Below, piece by piece: positions 11,974-23,512 of a stretch of DNA of 64,000 nucleotides. The translations under genes and the position numbers were made by a program. Source of the DNA: Schistosoma haematobium (Eukaryota > Platyhelminthes > Trematoda > Strigeidida > Schistosomatidae); assembly GCF_000699445.3 (NCBI RefSeq), contig NC_067196.1, forward strand, positions 39,266,616 through 39,330,615, given 5' to 3'. Every line of letters starts with the position of its first letter. Within the stretch, counting starts at the first letter, position 1. Under the pieces are notes generated by a model that saw nothing but the letters and a program-made list of their open reading frames with translations, was not told the DNA's origin and did no database searches.

Positions 11974-14935
11974 TCAAAGAGTATAATCCAGTGAAATAAA
12001 TTTGGAAAGAGGAAAAAAGGGACATGAAGAATTCAGAAGATTAGAATTTGAGAGAACACAAAGAGTGGATGCATTGCACCATTGCAAACGATTTTGAGCC
12101 ATGTCATTCAGGGTCTCTAACCATCGGTTGCTATCATCTCGCGGTCCCCAACCAGGTAGTCTACACCTACCAACATGGTTCAGTCCATTTGTCAGTGACT
12201 TCATGGATTTGTGCCATGTTTTGGTCTGGCCGCCCCTAGTTTTCCTCCAACCTACTCCTACACCATAAAACATAGCACGTCGGGGCAGTCGGTCGTTGGG
12301 CATACGTAACACGTGTCCTAGCCGTCTCAACTGATAAAGTCTCACTACGTCATCAATTGATTTGCCATCTTTACCTAGTACCCGTTTCCTAACAACTGCA
12401 TTACTTGGTGGTCCCAGGATATCCGAGCAATGTTTCGAAGACACCTATGATCAAATACTAGTAACCTACGGATATCCTCTACTCTTACCGGCCATGTTTC
12501 ACTGCCATAAAGTAGGACGGAACGAACTGCTGCTCAGTAAACACGTCCTTTGGTTGATAGACGGATATCTCGCCTACGCCATAAATGACGCAAGTTGGCA
12601 AAAGCTAGTCGAGCCTTCTGTATCCGTGCTGAGATTTCGTCACACACCAGACCACAAGGGCTGATGAGACTTCCAAGATAAGTGAAGCGGTCGACACACT
12701 CAACTACTTCACTCCCTATCACTAGTTCGGGTGTCGATGTAACCCAATCCTGAAGCAACATTTTGCATTTCGAGGGAGAGAATCGCATCCCGAACATGCT
12801 TGCATTGTTGCTTAGAGTGGTCAGAAGACTGCATTTTGTCAGTGTCTTCATCAAATAGAACTATGCCATCGGCATATACTAGGTCAAAAGGTGAATCTCC
12901 TGGTAGAAGTTCAACCCCTGGAAATTTAGATGAGGAAAGTGTAATCTTTAAAAGCACGTCAACGACAAAGTTAAACAAAAATGGAGAGAGTGTATAGCCC
13001 TGACGAACATCACTTGAGGTAATCAATTCTGATGACAGGTCTCAATAAGTTCTCACTCAAATATTTGTGTCCGAGTAGATAGCCTTTATAAGGTTAATGT
13101 ACTTCTTTGGTACTCTTTTCAGTGACAAACACTGCCATAGAACCTCATGATCAACAGAGTCGAATGCCACCTTGAGATTGGGAAATACTATTATTGTGGG
13201 ATGTCTGAATGTGTATCTATGTTCTAGGATCTGACGTAATGTGGATATCTCGTCTATACAGCCACGTCCAGATCGGGGACCAGCCTGGTTTTCTCTAGTC
13301 TGCTCTTTACGAGCTTTGGTTAGGCGTCGAAGTATTATTGAGGCTAATATTTTAGACACTATATTAGTCAAACTGATTCCTCTGTGATGGTCACAAGAGG
13401 AGTTTTGTCCTTTCTTATAGACTGGCACAATCAGTGATTGAGACCAGTCAGGTGGGATTACGTCCAGTTCCCAAATTCTACCTAAGACTTCGATTAATCT
13501 CATTGCTAATACCGAACCACCATCGTTAAAAATCTCAGGAGTAAACCTGTCAGGGCCTGCTGCTCTCCCTCGTTTCAGATTTCCTATGGCTTTTTCAACT
13601 TCGTAAAGAGACGGAGGACCTACATTAACTTGCCATTCAGGTTGATTGGAGATCGTGGGAAACCGAAGTGTGGCTGAAGGCCAGTTGGACTCATCCCTAA
13701 AGTGTTCTGGCCATCGATCCAATCTTCTGGATTGGGAATGAATAAGTTGTCCATCTTTTTCCAAGATAATTTCACTAACAGTTGGGTTCCTAGTACCGGT
13801 TTCCTCAAGAAGTCTGAACAATTGTCTTCTATTATTTATTGCCGCTGCCTTTTCCATCACTCTTGCCTTCGCTACACACCACTGCTCGTGGTCATTGCGT
13901 AGGCTTCTTATCATCCTGAGCTTAAGCTGACTCCGCACTTCGCCATGTTACGAGCCAGATGGAATGAGTTTTCGAGTATCGATCAGTGCAGTTGGTGTCG
14001 CTGAGATCCAGTATTTCTCCCCAACCTTATGGTTTATCTGACTAGCAGTTATCACTGCTGTTTTCACAGCTTTTTTGATATCATTCCAAGCCGCCTTGTG
14101 GCGGGCATCACTTACATGGCTGCCTAACTGTTTTTCTAGTTGTCCCTGAAGTGCATTCTTAGCTTCGCTATCATTAAGTAGAACCCTAAGGGATTTTGTT
14201 GCAGCATCTTTCCTACGTCCAATAAGACGCAGACAAAGACGCGCTAACACTAGAGCATGATCTGAACCTAAGCATTTGTTCCAGAATGAGCGACAGTCTT
14301 CTATCGAGCCCCTCCATCGGTAGCTGATAGCAATGTGATCTATTTGGGTCCAACTTTGGGACGAATTAGGGGGTCGCCATGTCAAAAGATGTTTTGCCTT
14401 ATACTTAAAGTTAGTATTTGCAAGAAACAAGCGGTTATCTAAGCACAGCTGCAACAGACGGTCGCCATTATCTGTTCTTTGAGCCACGACACCATAAGAT
14501 CCACATAGATGTTTCTCGTTTTCGCCTAGTTTTCCTACTTGAGCATTCAAGTCATTAGCCACTATTACTACGTCAGAACGCCTAACCTTTTGGAGGAGGT
14601 CAGAAGACTTTCTTTAAATCTCATATTTTACCTCATCTGAACTGCAGTCAGTGGGAGAGTAGGCAGCGACGACAAGTGTCCCTATCTTCCCGAGTCTTTA
14701 CTGTTCCGTTTAGTCGGACAGCGCACAAGTGGTTGTCTACTGGGATCCAGTCTAAGAAAGCTAGTTCTTCCCTAGGAATTAATGCTATACCTACGCCGGC
14801 GAGGCCACGAGAAGCAACATCAGGGCTTCCAGATACACGAAGTGTGAATCGAGATGGTTCTTTATTTTGATATGGTGAGGTCAAATGAATGACGCTACTC
14901 GGATCCTGTATGCGCGTTTCGGAGACGCAGAACAC
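11974..14935 (-). pseudogene. RTE-like endonuclease/reverse transcriptase ORF2, broken
   Basis: Reading pieces: 14648-14935 (endonuclease start, VSETRIQDP), 13948-14562 (endonuclease, IVANDLNAQVG and QIDHIAISYRWRG, GSDHALV), 13057-13938 (RT start to KVAFDSVD), 12534-13026 (RT, palm to 'thumb') and 11974-12444 (C-terminal RRLGHVLRMPNDRLPRR). The polymerase palm Asp in motif A is replaced (FPNLKVAFDSVD where FLDLK is usual) and the YADD box reads YADG, so both catalytic regions are altered. These are seen in the sequence; loss of polymerase activity is inferred. Confidence 0.85.
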
Positions 14936-15163
14936 ATCGATGGTGCGAGATCCTAAATTCCTAGCTAAGGAGGCCTGTTGTCCTATTTGGCACAGTGTTC
15001 GGACTTTAAAAGCTCCTACATGTAGTTTAGAGTTTGGCTTCAGGAGACTGGGAATAACGTTCCGCGTACTCGAATCGTTTGCATTAGCGGCGTGAGAAAA
15101 ATTATTCGTTGAGATAAGAGGGTTATTAGGTGTAGGAAGAATTTGATTGTGACCGACATGGTC

Positions 15164-15690
15164 TCATGTGTTGTTTTGGGTATGAGGGCTGATGTCACTT
15201 CCCGGCTGCCCACATCGTGGAAGGGTATTTCTTAAGGAACCTGAAGAGGAAATTGGATTAGTATTGGTCTTAACGACCTGGAAGAGTGACCGCAGAGCCC
15301 AAGGGACAACTACTTGAGGCCGGTCGCGCACGGCCTTTTCGTGGAAGGTTTCTAATGTGTTAGCTCCGTTCTTCAAAGGACCTTACCGCCGGAGACGGAA
15401 ATCCGTGAGGTAAAGTGAGGTGTGGCATTTTTAGGGTCGACCTTTTCTAACCCCATCCCTCCTTGTGGGAAGGCAGCATCGCCGTCATGCTGGTTGTCCG
15501 AGAGAAACACCTTACTGCTTTCACACCCCTCTACAGTCAGCAGTATGACTTCGCCCTCAGGCCTTGAGTTGCTGCTTTTAGTCTTACCGTTCTCCAATCG
15601 ACCTGCCTGGCATGATAGAACATACGGGAACATATGTTCTAGCCAATATAGCTCGGTCGGATCATCACGATAGGCAAGCCCGACCACCAC
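15164..15690 (-). pseudogene. ORF1-like leader frame of the RTE element
   Basis: Two adjoining minus-strand frames (15373-15690 and 15164-15376) lie at the 5' end of the element. The predicted peptides contain no domain I recognise. Position suggests ORF1 or a coding leader, with a stop or frameshift between the parts. Confidence 0.4.
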
Positions 15691-15714
15691 GTCAATGTAG
15701 CAGCTACGGTCGGG

Positions 15715-15732
15715 CTACTCGATTTCAGTCAG
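15715..15732. repeat. Target-site duplication, right copy
   Basis: CTACTCGATTTCAGTCAG, the partner of 11804-11822, immediately follows the 5' end of the RTE-like element. Confidence 0.75.
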
Positions 15733-18025
15733 TCTTTTAAGTACTCATGTTTAGTTATTTTGTAAACTACTACTAGTCATATGGTTGATATGTATTGTGA
15801 ATTTTTGGAAGTTAAAGTCCTGGGACAAATCGACTACTGTAAAAGTAGGCGCCCCAGATCGTTGGCAAATATTTATTAATCCCGAAAGAATCATTTTTTT
15901 TAATTAGTTCAGAACCTACGTATAAAGTAAGTTACATTTTAGATAGTGAAATTTTTTCTTTATTCCGGTGTGGAAACTCACCACTACCAAAACCTAATTG
16001 TTTCAATAATCAGAAATTTTCTATATTAGATATCAGACTGAAATAATCAAGTCCACATTCATATTTAAACATTATTAAATAAATTAACCCCTTGAATTGC
16101 TGACTTAAAATTAAAAATAACTACGTATATGGTGTTTACATTTTCCAATTAATTAGGATCTCTATTCAATCCATTTTTGATTAGTAATACTCTCGCTCTG
16201 ATCCGCAATTTTAATGCTTATAGTTTTTTAGAGAATTATAATGGTCATCAAACTTACGCCAATTAAGTTACATGTACTCCAAGTTATACACTTTTCTTGT
16301 CATCTTTCTCTTGGTCTTCCTCATCGTTATTCCTAGAAATAAAGTAAAAATCGTAAAAAAACTTTTTATGACCATTATATTTACTCGTTGTCATCTTCGT
16401 GCTTTTCTTGATCTCTGTCAGCAGTTTGTTTATTTAGTATAAGTTGGTCGTCATATAAATGTCGATAGTCTCCAAGAATACCTATTCTTTTGAAAAGTTT
16501 ATGTATTACTGATAACATATATACTTTTCATTTTCTTCATGTACATTAGTCTCAGTCATATGTAACCTTTAAAAATAAATATTATTGATCATCGGAAATG
16601 TTTATTTCCATGATTACTTTCTTTGCTTATCTTCACTTTTGTTCAGGTTAATCTTAGCTATGTTTTCTTCCGCACCAGGTAATATAAGCCTTAAGGCTGG
16701 TGAGCACTTACTTTGAAAGTGAAACTCCATAAGAATACAAAATTAGGGACCATACTTTAGCATTGATGCTCGGGGTAGTTGTGTCTGATATATCTTGATA
16801 TTCTTACTATCGAGTTCGCCTTTTTGACCGAAATAGGAAGCTCCTTGTCGCCCAAGAGAATTGAACATTTCTGATCTTGTAAACCTAAAGGCAAAAGCAT
16901 AAAGACACTACCATTTTACTCGATTTTTTACAATTATGTATGTATCTACATATACAAAATTTTTTGATAAGCGAATATGAACGATGAGCTTGTTTGTTAC
17001 AATCAATGCTGAACTTTATTTGTGATGGTGGAGAATATTTGTAACCCAAGTGGATGATTTTGACGAAGTTTTGTTCTCGAAACTGAATGGTTTGGATATG
17101 GATTTGTTTCTCATTTAGTCTATTAGTGTTTAAATAAACGGAAATACTAAGTATAAATTATGGAGCTAGAATTCTTATGCATTTGATGGCTGATATATGT
17201 TACATCCTAGTGAAGATTAAATTATAGGTAACTTCTGAGAACCATTAATGAACTAATATTATATTTGTTCTTATTTTGTAACTATTCAGTAACTAAATTA
17301 CGCATAACTATATTCCTCTTACTATAAGCTTTATTCTGACTTATAAACTATTATGATACGATTTATTATTCTTAAATTATTCTCAGTCTATCAATTACCA
17401 TCACCCACAACCATAGTCACCTTTTGGCCTGATCTTGTACAAATGTTATTTCCTATTTCATGGTGTGATATGGTCCGTTTGGCTCGTGTGTAAACCAGGT
17501 ATGTTTGGAATAAATGATTCGCGTAGCGGAAGCTGGTATTGGTGTTCTGGACTCAACTGGCAGGGCTAGTAGTACAAAGGACCAATAAAGATGCTAGGCT
17601 GCTCATACCGGTCGAACGTCATTGGTTTGACGCAGTGATAAGACTGTATAAGTCGTATTCTGATTGGCGAATAAATCACGCGATATTTAAGGGGGCTTAA
17701 AGACAAAACAGTATATAGTGGTAAAGGTTAGCTTTCTTTTAGACCAAAATTTACTGTATGCTATCTGGACTGTGAATAACTAAGATTCTACTCGAGGTTA
17801 TATAGTGATAGTACAGTAATATTAAAAAAAACACTAACTCCATCAAGAAAGCTCATAAAGTTTATATGTGATACATATATCTAACTTAGTCAAATCGACA
17901 TTCAAATTGTGATACCTCGAACTCAATATTATTCACAAGTTCATCAGATCGTTGCACGATTTTCAGTGATACTTCATTTTATTAATCTATGTCTACGTAT
18001 TGCGTTCAAAGTTCATTCGATCTAC
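15733..18025. other. Mostly featureless; GC-richer block at ~17470-17700
   Basis: No gene is visible. The block at about 17470-17700 is less AT-rich than its surroundings, contains 'gattcgcgtagcggaagctgg' as part of a longer non-coding stretch, and ends in a TATA-like 'gatatttaaggggg'. It has the look of an interspersed repeat or LTR but I cannot assign a family. Confidence 0.35.
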
Positions 18026-18031
18026 TTTATT
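18026..18031 (-). promoter_or_regulatory. Candidate poly(A) signal of the PPP1R36-like gene
   Basis: On the minus strand AATAAA begins six bases after the proposed stop codon at 18037-18039. It supports the end of the gene model but a very short 3' UTR would follow. Confidence 0.4.
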
Positions 18032-18036
18032 TCGTA

Positions 18037-19197
18037 TTAAAAACTTCGTACACTAATTTTTTAGTTTTGTTGTCAATGATTCCTTTGACTCATCATTAAT
18101 TAGGACAGCTTTTAACATGTATTTAGTTTGTCCCATACTTTTTACACTCGTACTTTAATGGTATATAATTAAAACTATTTGTATTAATTACGTACCATCC
18201 AATTTGAGCACAGATTTCTTTAAATCTTGTTCGTAGAAATGTTATCCACATACAAAATACAAAAAACCAAAAGAATGTTTCATATAAATTTTGATCTGTT
18301 TTTGCAGTTGCAACTGGATCAATTGGTCTAGGGCATATATTATGCATTAGACTTCGTTCAAGTAGTAGAAATTTAGCGTACGCAAGTGAAAAATCATATT
18401 TTAATATATCTATTCGTTTATGTAATTCTTCTTGTTCCTTTAACTGGTTTACATTGGGTAATCTAAAATGGTCAAACGTTTATTTAAGAAAAAAAATTGA
18501 TAATATTCATAAAATTCGAAATAACACTTTACAATTTTTCATCGGCAAATTTTTCTTCAAATTTCAATATCTTAAAATAACATTCTAAATATTTTGCCAA
18601 ACTTATCAATAGTTTGTCACATTCTGGGGATCTAATTTAAAGAAAAACTAGTTATCAAATAACCAATAAAAAATATACTTGATCATTTTAGCAAAGTGTT
18701 GGGAATATTGGAAACGCTTTCCTGAAGCTTTTAGTCTTGTCAAAGCAGTAGCTGTCCTTCCACTAGAAAAACTTGATACTTACATTTTATATCCTTTATA
18801 GTTATTGTACGAATTTCATCAACAATTTTCATATGAATCTTTTTGTAAAGATTTCTGGTCATCACCGTAAAAATTTATCCAATATTTTACTTTTGTGAAT
18901 AAATAGACTTTTGTGATTTTTGATCAGTAAATTTGATGAACACAAGTTCATTTTTATCATCGATCCACTCAAATCTTCCTGTTGTCGGCTTTAAAAACCA
19001 AAATTATCATATAATTAGATTAAACACACCAAACTTAGTTCACTTTGAAGAGGATTTGCATTGTTCATTGTGTATTTCAATGGTATCTGAAAAAATAGAG
19101 ATAAAGCGTTTGGTACAACGTTTTAGCTCAATAATATAAATTTGACAAAAGTTGTATGAAAACAAAGATTTTTTAATGATTGTTTAATTTGAGACAT
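18037..19197 (-). CDS. Compact eight-exon gene, PPP1R36-like (tentative)
   Basis: Eight minus-strand exons join into one 235-residue frame: 19197-19147, 19086-19030, 18988-18891, 18854-18784, 18727-18679, 18631-18533, 18462-18196 and 18052-18037. All have GT/AG ends, the lengths sum to 708 bp and the phases agree at every junction. Key stretches are GRFEWIDDKNELVFIKF, LLISLAKYLECYFKIL and LYETFFWFFVFCMWITFLR. The order and pattern fit my recollection of protein phosphatase 1 regulatory subunit 36, a testis/cilium-associated PP1 regulator, but the vertebrate protein is longer (~420 residues), so an N-terminal part may be missing. The exon 4/5 junction and the 16-bp last exon are the weakest parts. 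Introns are 36-143 bp. Confidence 0.55.
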
Positions 19198-19234
19198 GTT
19201 TTAATCACAAACTGACATTAGTTGGATAATCATT

Positions 19235-19360
19235 GTAAATCGAAGATCGATGAACAGCTATTTTGTCCTGGTTTGTGACTCCTCAGGTTTGATGCTGTGT
19301 GATCCAGATTGCCTACAACCCAATACTGCTAGCTTATAACAAAATAGCTGTGCATCACTT
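19235..19360 (-). mobile_element. Decayed SINE-like unit with inverted partner
   Basis: 'gatga.acagctattttgt' at about 19249-19266 is repeated inverted at about 19338-19356. Between them, on the minus strand, CTGAGGA-GTC...GGAC-AAAA is a decayed hammerhead-like core whose GAAA has lost its G. It matches the organisation at 9266-9444 and lies just upstream of the PPP1R36-like gene start. Confidence 0.5.
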
Positions 19361-20576
19361 TCTAGTTTTCTGTGATCCTTCAGCTTGACATCAGTATATG
19401 ATATAAACTTCCCTTTTCCACCTATCTCAATAAACATAAAATTATTCATAAGTTAAAGCTGAAAAAGCTATTAACCCATAATGTACCAAAAAATATTTTT
19501 GTACGATGATTTTGACTTATTTTACGTAGACATCCACTACTAGTGACTTGCCAGAACTTTTTTATGTACAAAACGATTGATCTTACTTTACTTGAGTCGC
19601 CTGACCTAAAGTCTGATCTTTTGAGTTCATATAAAACATTAATATCAATTTTATTAGATTATGTACAAAATAATTATCATAAGAACTTGTTTTACCCTAG
19701 GATAGTATTTAAGACGGATCATCACACATTTAAAAAATGAACATTACTCCTATCTATATCCCAGGAGAATAAGCTGTGAATTTTAAATAACCGGACTTCT
19801 TGTTATGGCGGACTGGACTGAATCTCATTATTGTAGTTCTGCACACCTGTACTACTGATTTTTCACCCCTATTGTTATCACAGATTCGCATATCCGTTAT
19901 TATTGTGAATTTCACGTAGATATGTTTATTGTATTTTAGTCAAGCAATTCAGATTGACACTGTTGGTTATGTAATATATATATGGTAATGCTTATTCATG
20001 CCGTCAGATTTTCTTCTTGAACCATAACACTTCTGCATAATAATACAAATAGATTTTGAATGTTGTAACTAATTTAAATGTTGGTAAAATAATGATCTCA
20101 AAACACTTGTCTGTTAGAATATTTCAGTGTATTCTGCACATGGGATTTTAAATTACTGGAGCAGTTGAAATATACTTCGAATGTTAATAACTACAGTGAC
20201 TTTCAATTGAAATTATGGTTTATTGTACGCATATATGCTTGTTCTGTGTTTTCCTTCACGTAAAATATTCAAATCAAATGTATTTTATGGGACCCTATTT
20301 ATGTCTGAGAAGAATTAAAAACGGCATATTTTACTATTTCAAGGCAGTTAAACTTCATGCTGATAAAATCAGGAAAAGACAAAAATAAAACATCTCCAGT
20401 TGAAAGCAGTCATTAAGTCTTGTTTGTTATTCACTATGAACCAATAAACTTTTACTTTATCTAGGTATATCAATGAGGTTTGGCTCCTGCTAAGTAACAT
20501 TATTGTCAGAGAATGTACGTTCACTCAGGTGATTAAATAAGATAGTTGTCTTGATTTGCTCACAAAACAATTACAA
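19361..20576. other. No identifiable gene; one unexplained 65-codon frame
   Basis: A plus-strand frame at 19543-19740 ends in a stop and has a protein-like mix of residues (LLSSYKTLISILLDYVQNN), so it could be a terminal exon of an unknown gene. I see no matching upstream exon. The rest is AT-rich and without recognisable features. Confidence 0.3.
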
Positions 20577-20700
20577 AGCTTACTCGAGTGAGTTGAGGCT
20601 CAATTCATCGACTCTTTCAAAAGAAAGTTGAATCTACTGAGAGACCATCATTGTCAGGAATGACACAGGCCATCAAGCCTCCTGTCTTTTCCAAACTGAA
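20577..20700 (+). mobile_element. CR1-like 3'-end fragment
   Basis: The stretch with 'tcgactctttcaaaagaaagttg...gagaccatcattgtcaggaat' followed by 'caagcctcctgtc' and repeated 'actgaaact' is the plus-strand counterpart of the 3' end of the CR1-like copy at 52070-52200. Only the last part of the element is present. Confidence 0.7.
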
Positions 20701-20844
20701 ACTGAGTCAATATAAAATTAACTGATGTCTGTAAATTTTGTTTAATACCTCGCTCAGTGTGTATGTACAATGAAGAAAAAGTATGTAAGAAGCCTAAACC
20801 CTGATAAGCAACATAGAAAACCTTAATTCCTACTTGATCATAAC

Positions 20845-23512
20845 TCCACCTGTAGCTCTTCTAGAGTTACTGCCGGTTCCAGACCCGGGTGAAGGAGGAA
20901 GGTTGGGCATGGCGTCGTAAACCCCATCCCGTGGAAAAAAATCTTGCTAAAAAACACCAACCAGATTAAACAAATTAAACCATTTAAACTCTGCTCTGGG
21001 GGTTGAAAGAAGAACTATGACGCTCCACAATGAAAGCCGCGATTCTTCGGAAGTCACGAGACCGATGTCCCTTCTAACAACCAGAGCAACAATTAATATA
21101 GGTACGTGGAATATCCGGTCAATGCGAGACACTGAGAGGACTGATCAAATAGCTATGGAAATGAGAAGATACATCTCGACGGTTCCTGAAGTCAGTGAAA
21201 ACCATCGGACTCAAGTTGAACAGAAAAGGTTGGGTACGGGAGAGATGCTGCTGTACTCTCGTCACGAAAATGAACATGCTCCGCACACAGGGAGTTGCTC
21301 TAACGCTCTCCAAAGTAGCACGAAATGCACTTGTAGGATGGGAATCTCACGGATCCAGAATCATCAAAGCATCATTCAAAACAAAGAAGGAGGGGATCTT
21401 AATGAATATTATCCAATGTTATGCACCCACCAATGATAGCAACGACGAAATTAAAGATCAATTCTACGAGCGGCTGCAGTCAATCATAGAGAAGTGCCCA
21501 AGAAACGACCTCACTATTCTGATGGGAGATCTAAATCCTATAGTAGGAATAGACAACACCGGATATGAAGATATCATGAAACGACATGGACTGGGAGAGA
21601 AGAACGAAAATGGAGAAAGATTTGCAAATCTGTGTATATTCAACAAATTGGTCATAGGTGGCACAATATTTCCACACAAACGTATACACAAAGCTACATG
21701 GATCTCACTGGACTACACCTCAGAGAACCAGATAGATCATATCTGTATCAATAAAACGTCCCGAAGGACAATGGAAGATGTGGGAACCAGGAGAGGAGCT
21801 GACATAGCTTCAGACCACCACCTAGTTGTTACCAATTTAAAACTGAAGCTGAAGAAGAACTGGACAACGGGACAGACAACACTACAAAGGTTCAATACAG
21901 CCTTCCTTTGAGATACTAACAAAATCAACGAATTCAAGATAGCTCTCAACAACAGGTTCCAAGCCTTACAGGATCTACTGAAGGAAGAAGAAACTACTAT
22001 GGAGGGCAACCGAAAAGGTATCAAAGAAGCATTAACTTCAACGTGTCAGGCGGTTCTGGGCCTAAAAATGCATCATCATAAGGAATGGATCTCTATAGAA
22101 ACACTGGACAGGGTCAGAGAAGTAAGAACAAGAAGACAGCAAATATCAACAGCCGAACACGAGCAGAGAAATAAAAGTTACAAGCCGAATGCACAGAAGC
22201 AAAGAAGCAAGTGAAGATGAGTATGTGAGCCGACAAGAAGGAATACAGGGAGGAATCAACTACAACGGTTGGAAAAGCTGCAAGAGAAGAAAATATGAAA
22301 CAGCTTTATGATATAACGAAGAAACTGGTAGGGCGATATGAAAAACTAGAGAAACCGGCCGAAAGCAAAGAACGTAACTCAGTCATCGAGATTCAAGAAC
22401 AGAAAAACAGATGGATAGGATACTTCGAGAAACTCTTGAATAGACCACCTCATTTGAATCCACCGGAAGGCATTTGACAGTGTTGACAGTAAAACATTAT
22501 GGAAACTACTTCGACACTATGGAGTTCCTGAGAAGATTGTCAACATTGTACGGAACCCTTACGATGGACTACAATGCAAAGTCGTGCATGGAAGACAGCT
22601 AACAGATGCATTCCAAGTAAGGAAAAGAATCAGACAAGGCTGCCTACTCTCTCCCTTCCTCTTTCTTCTGGTGGTCGACTGGGCTATGAAGACCTCGACA
22701 TCTAAAAGAAAGAGCGGACTACAATCGACAGCTTGCATGAAACTAGACGATTCGGTCTTCGCAGATGACCTGGCCATCCTATCCAATACACACAAAGAAA
22801 TACAGATGAAGATAATTAGTGTAGCAGCAGTCCCTACATTAGTAGACCTCAACAAACAAAGGAAAAAGCAAACTCCTCGAACAACATAGAAAACGCCAAC
22901 CAACCCGACCACACTTGATAGAAGAACTCTGGAAGAGGCGGAAACTTACACGTATCTGGTGACGTCATGAATGTGGAGGATCAGATGCAGATGTAGAGGC
23001 GAGGATTGGTAAAGCAAGGACCGCATTCCTACCGTTGAAGAACACATGGAACTCAGAACAACAACAATATCAAAGTACGAATCTTCAACGTGAACGTCAA
23101 AACAGTCTTACTGTATGTAAAAAAACGTGAAGAACTACCGCAACCACGATCAAGCATGTACAAGTTTTATAAACAGTTGTCTACACAAGATACTGTGGGA
23201 TAGAACAAACCAACTTCCAGCTGACGAGGAAATTAGGAAAAGACGCTGGAAGTGGATGGGACATACGTTGAGAAAATCACCTGACTGCGTCATGAGGCAA
23301 GCGCTAACTTGGAATCCTGAAGGGAAATGGAGAAGCGGAAAGCCAAAGAACATACTGCGTCGGGAAGTGGAAGCATAAATCGAAAGGATGGACAGCAACT
23401 GTAAACAAGTGGAAAGAATCGTCCAGGACAAGGTTAGATGGAGAGTGCTGGTGGGCGGTCTATTCTCCACCACGAGGAATAACAGGCGTAAAGAAAAGTA
23501 AAGTAAGTAACC
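20845..23512 (+). mobile_element. SR2-like (RTE clade) retrotransposon, internally deleted
   Basis: The copy starts with a G-rich leader (near 20870-20940, 'ccagacccgggtgaaggagg'), has the endonuclease-RT-C-terminal order of SR2-type elements, and ends in a short GTAA-type tail (23497-23512). The same family is seen at 45090-45620 and 61739-62368. It is about 2.7 kb because a stretch of the ORF is missing at ~22470. Confidence 0.85.
21017..23500 (+). pseudogene. SR2-like endonuclease/reverse transcriptase, broken
   Basis: Endonuclease: INIGTWNIRSM, then in a shifted frame MNIIQCYAPTNDSN, LTILMGDLNPIVG and ADIASDHHLVV (21195-21911), so the catalytic Asp, Asn and His residues are present. The RT region resumes at 22470 with KAFDSVD and includes RQGCLLSPFLF and VFADDLAIL (palm YADD-type box intact). 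The C-terminal block [18 protein letters not shown] is at 23219-23300. Between PPHLNPPEG and KAFDSVD roughly 150 or more residues of the RT fingers expected from the family are gone, and several frameshifts follow. Confidence 0.85.

Larger units (their letters stand above)
11823..15714 (-). mobile_element. RTE-like non-LTR retrotransposon, apparently full length
   Basis: This 3.9-kb minus-strand element has, in order from its 5' end (high coordinates): a leader with an ORF1-like frame (15164-15690), apurinic-type endonuclease, reverse transcriptase and the RTE C-terminal domain, then a ~150-bp 3' UTR. Flanking duplications at 11804-11822 and 15715-15732 show it arrived as one insertion. The coding frame is broken by several frameshifts and stops, so it is dead. 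Truncated 3' ends of the same family recur at 39466-40290 and 50738-51530, each next to a CAGTCAG motif. Confidence 0.85.
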
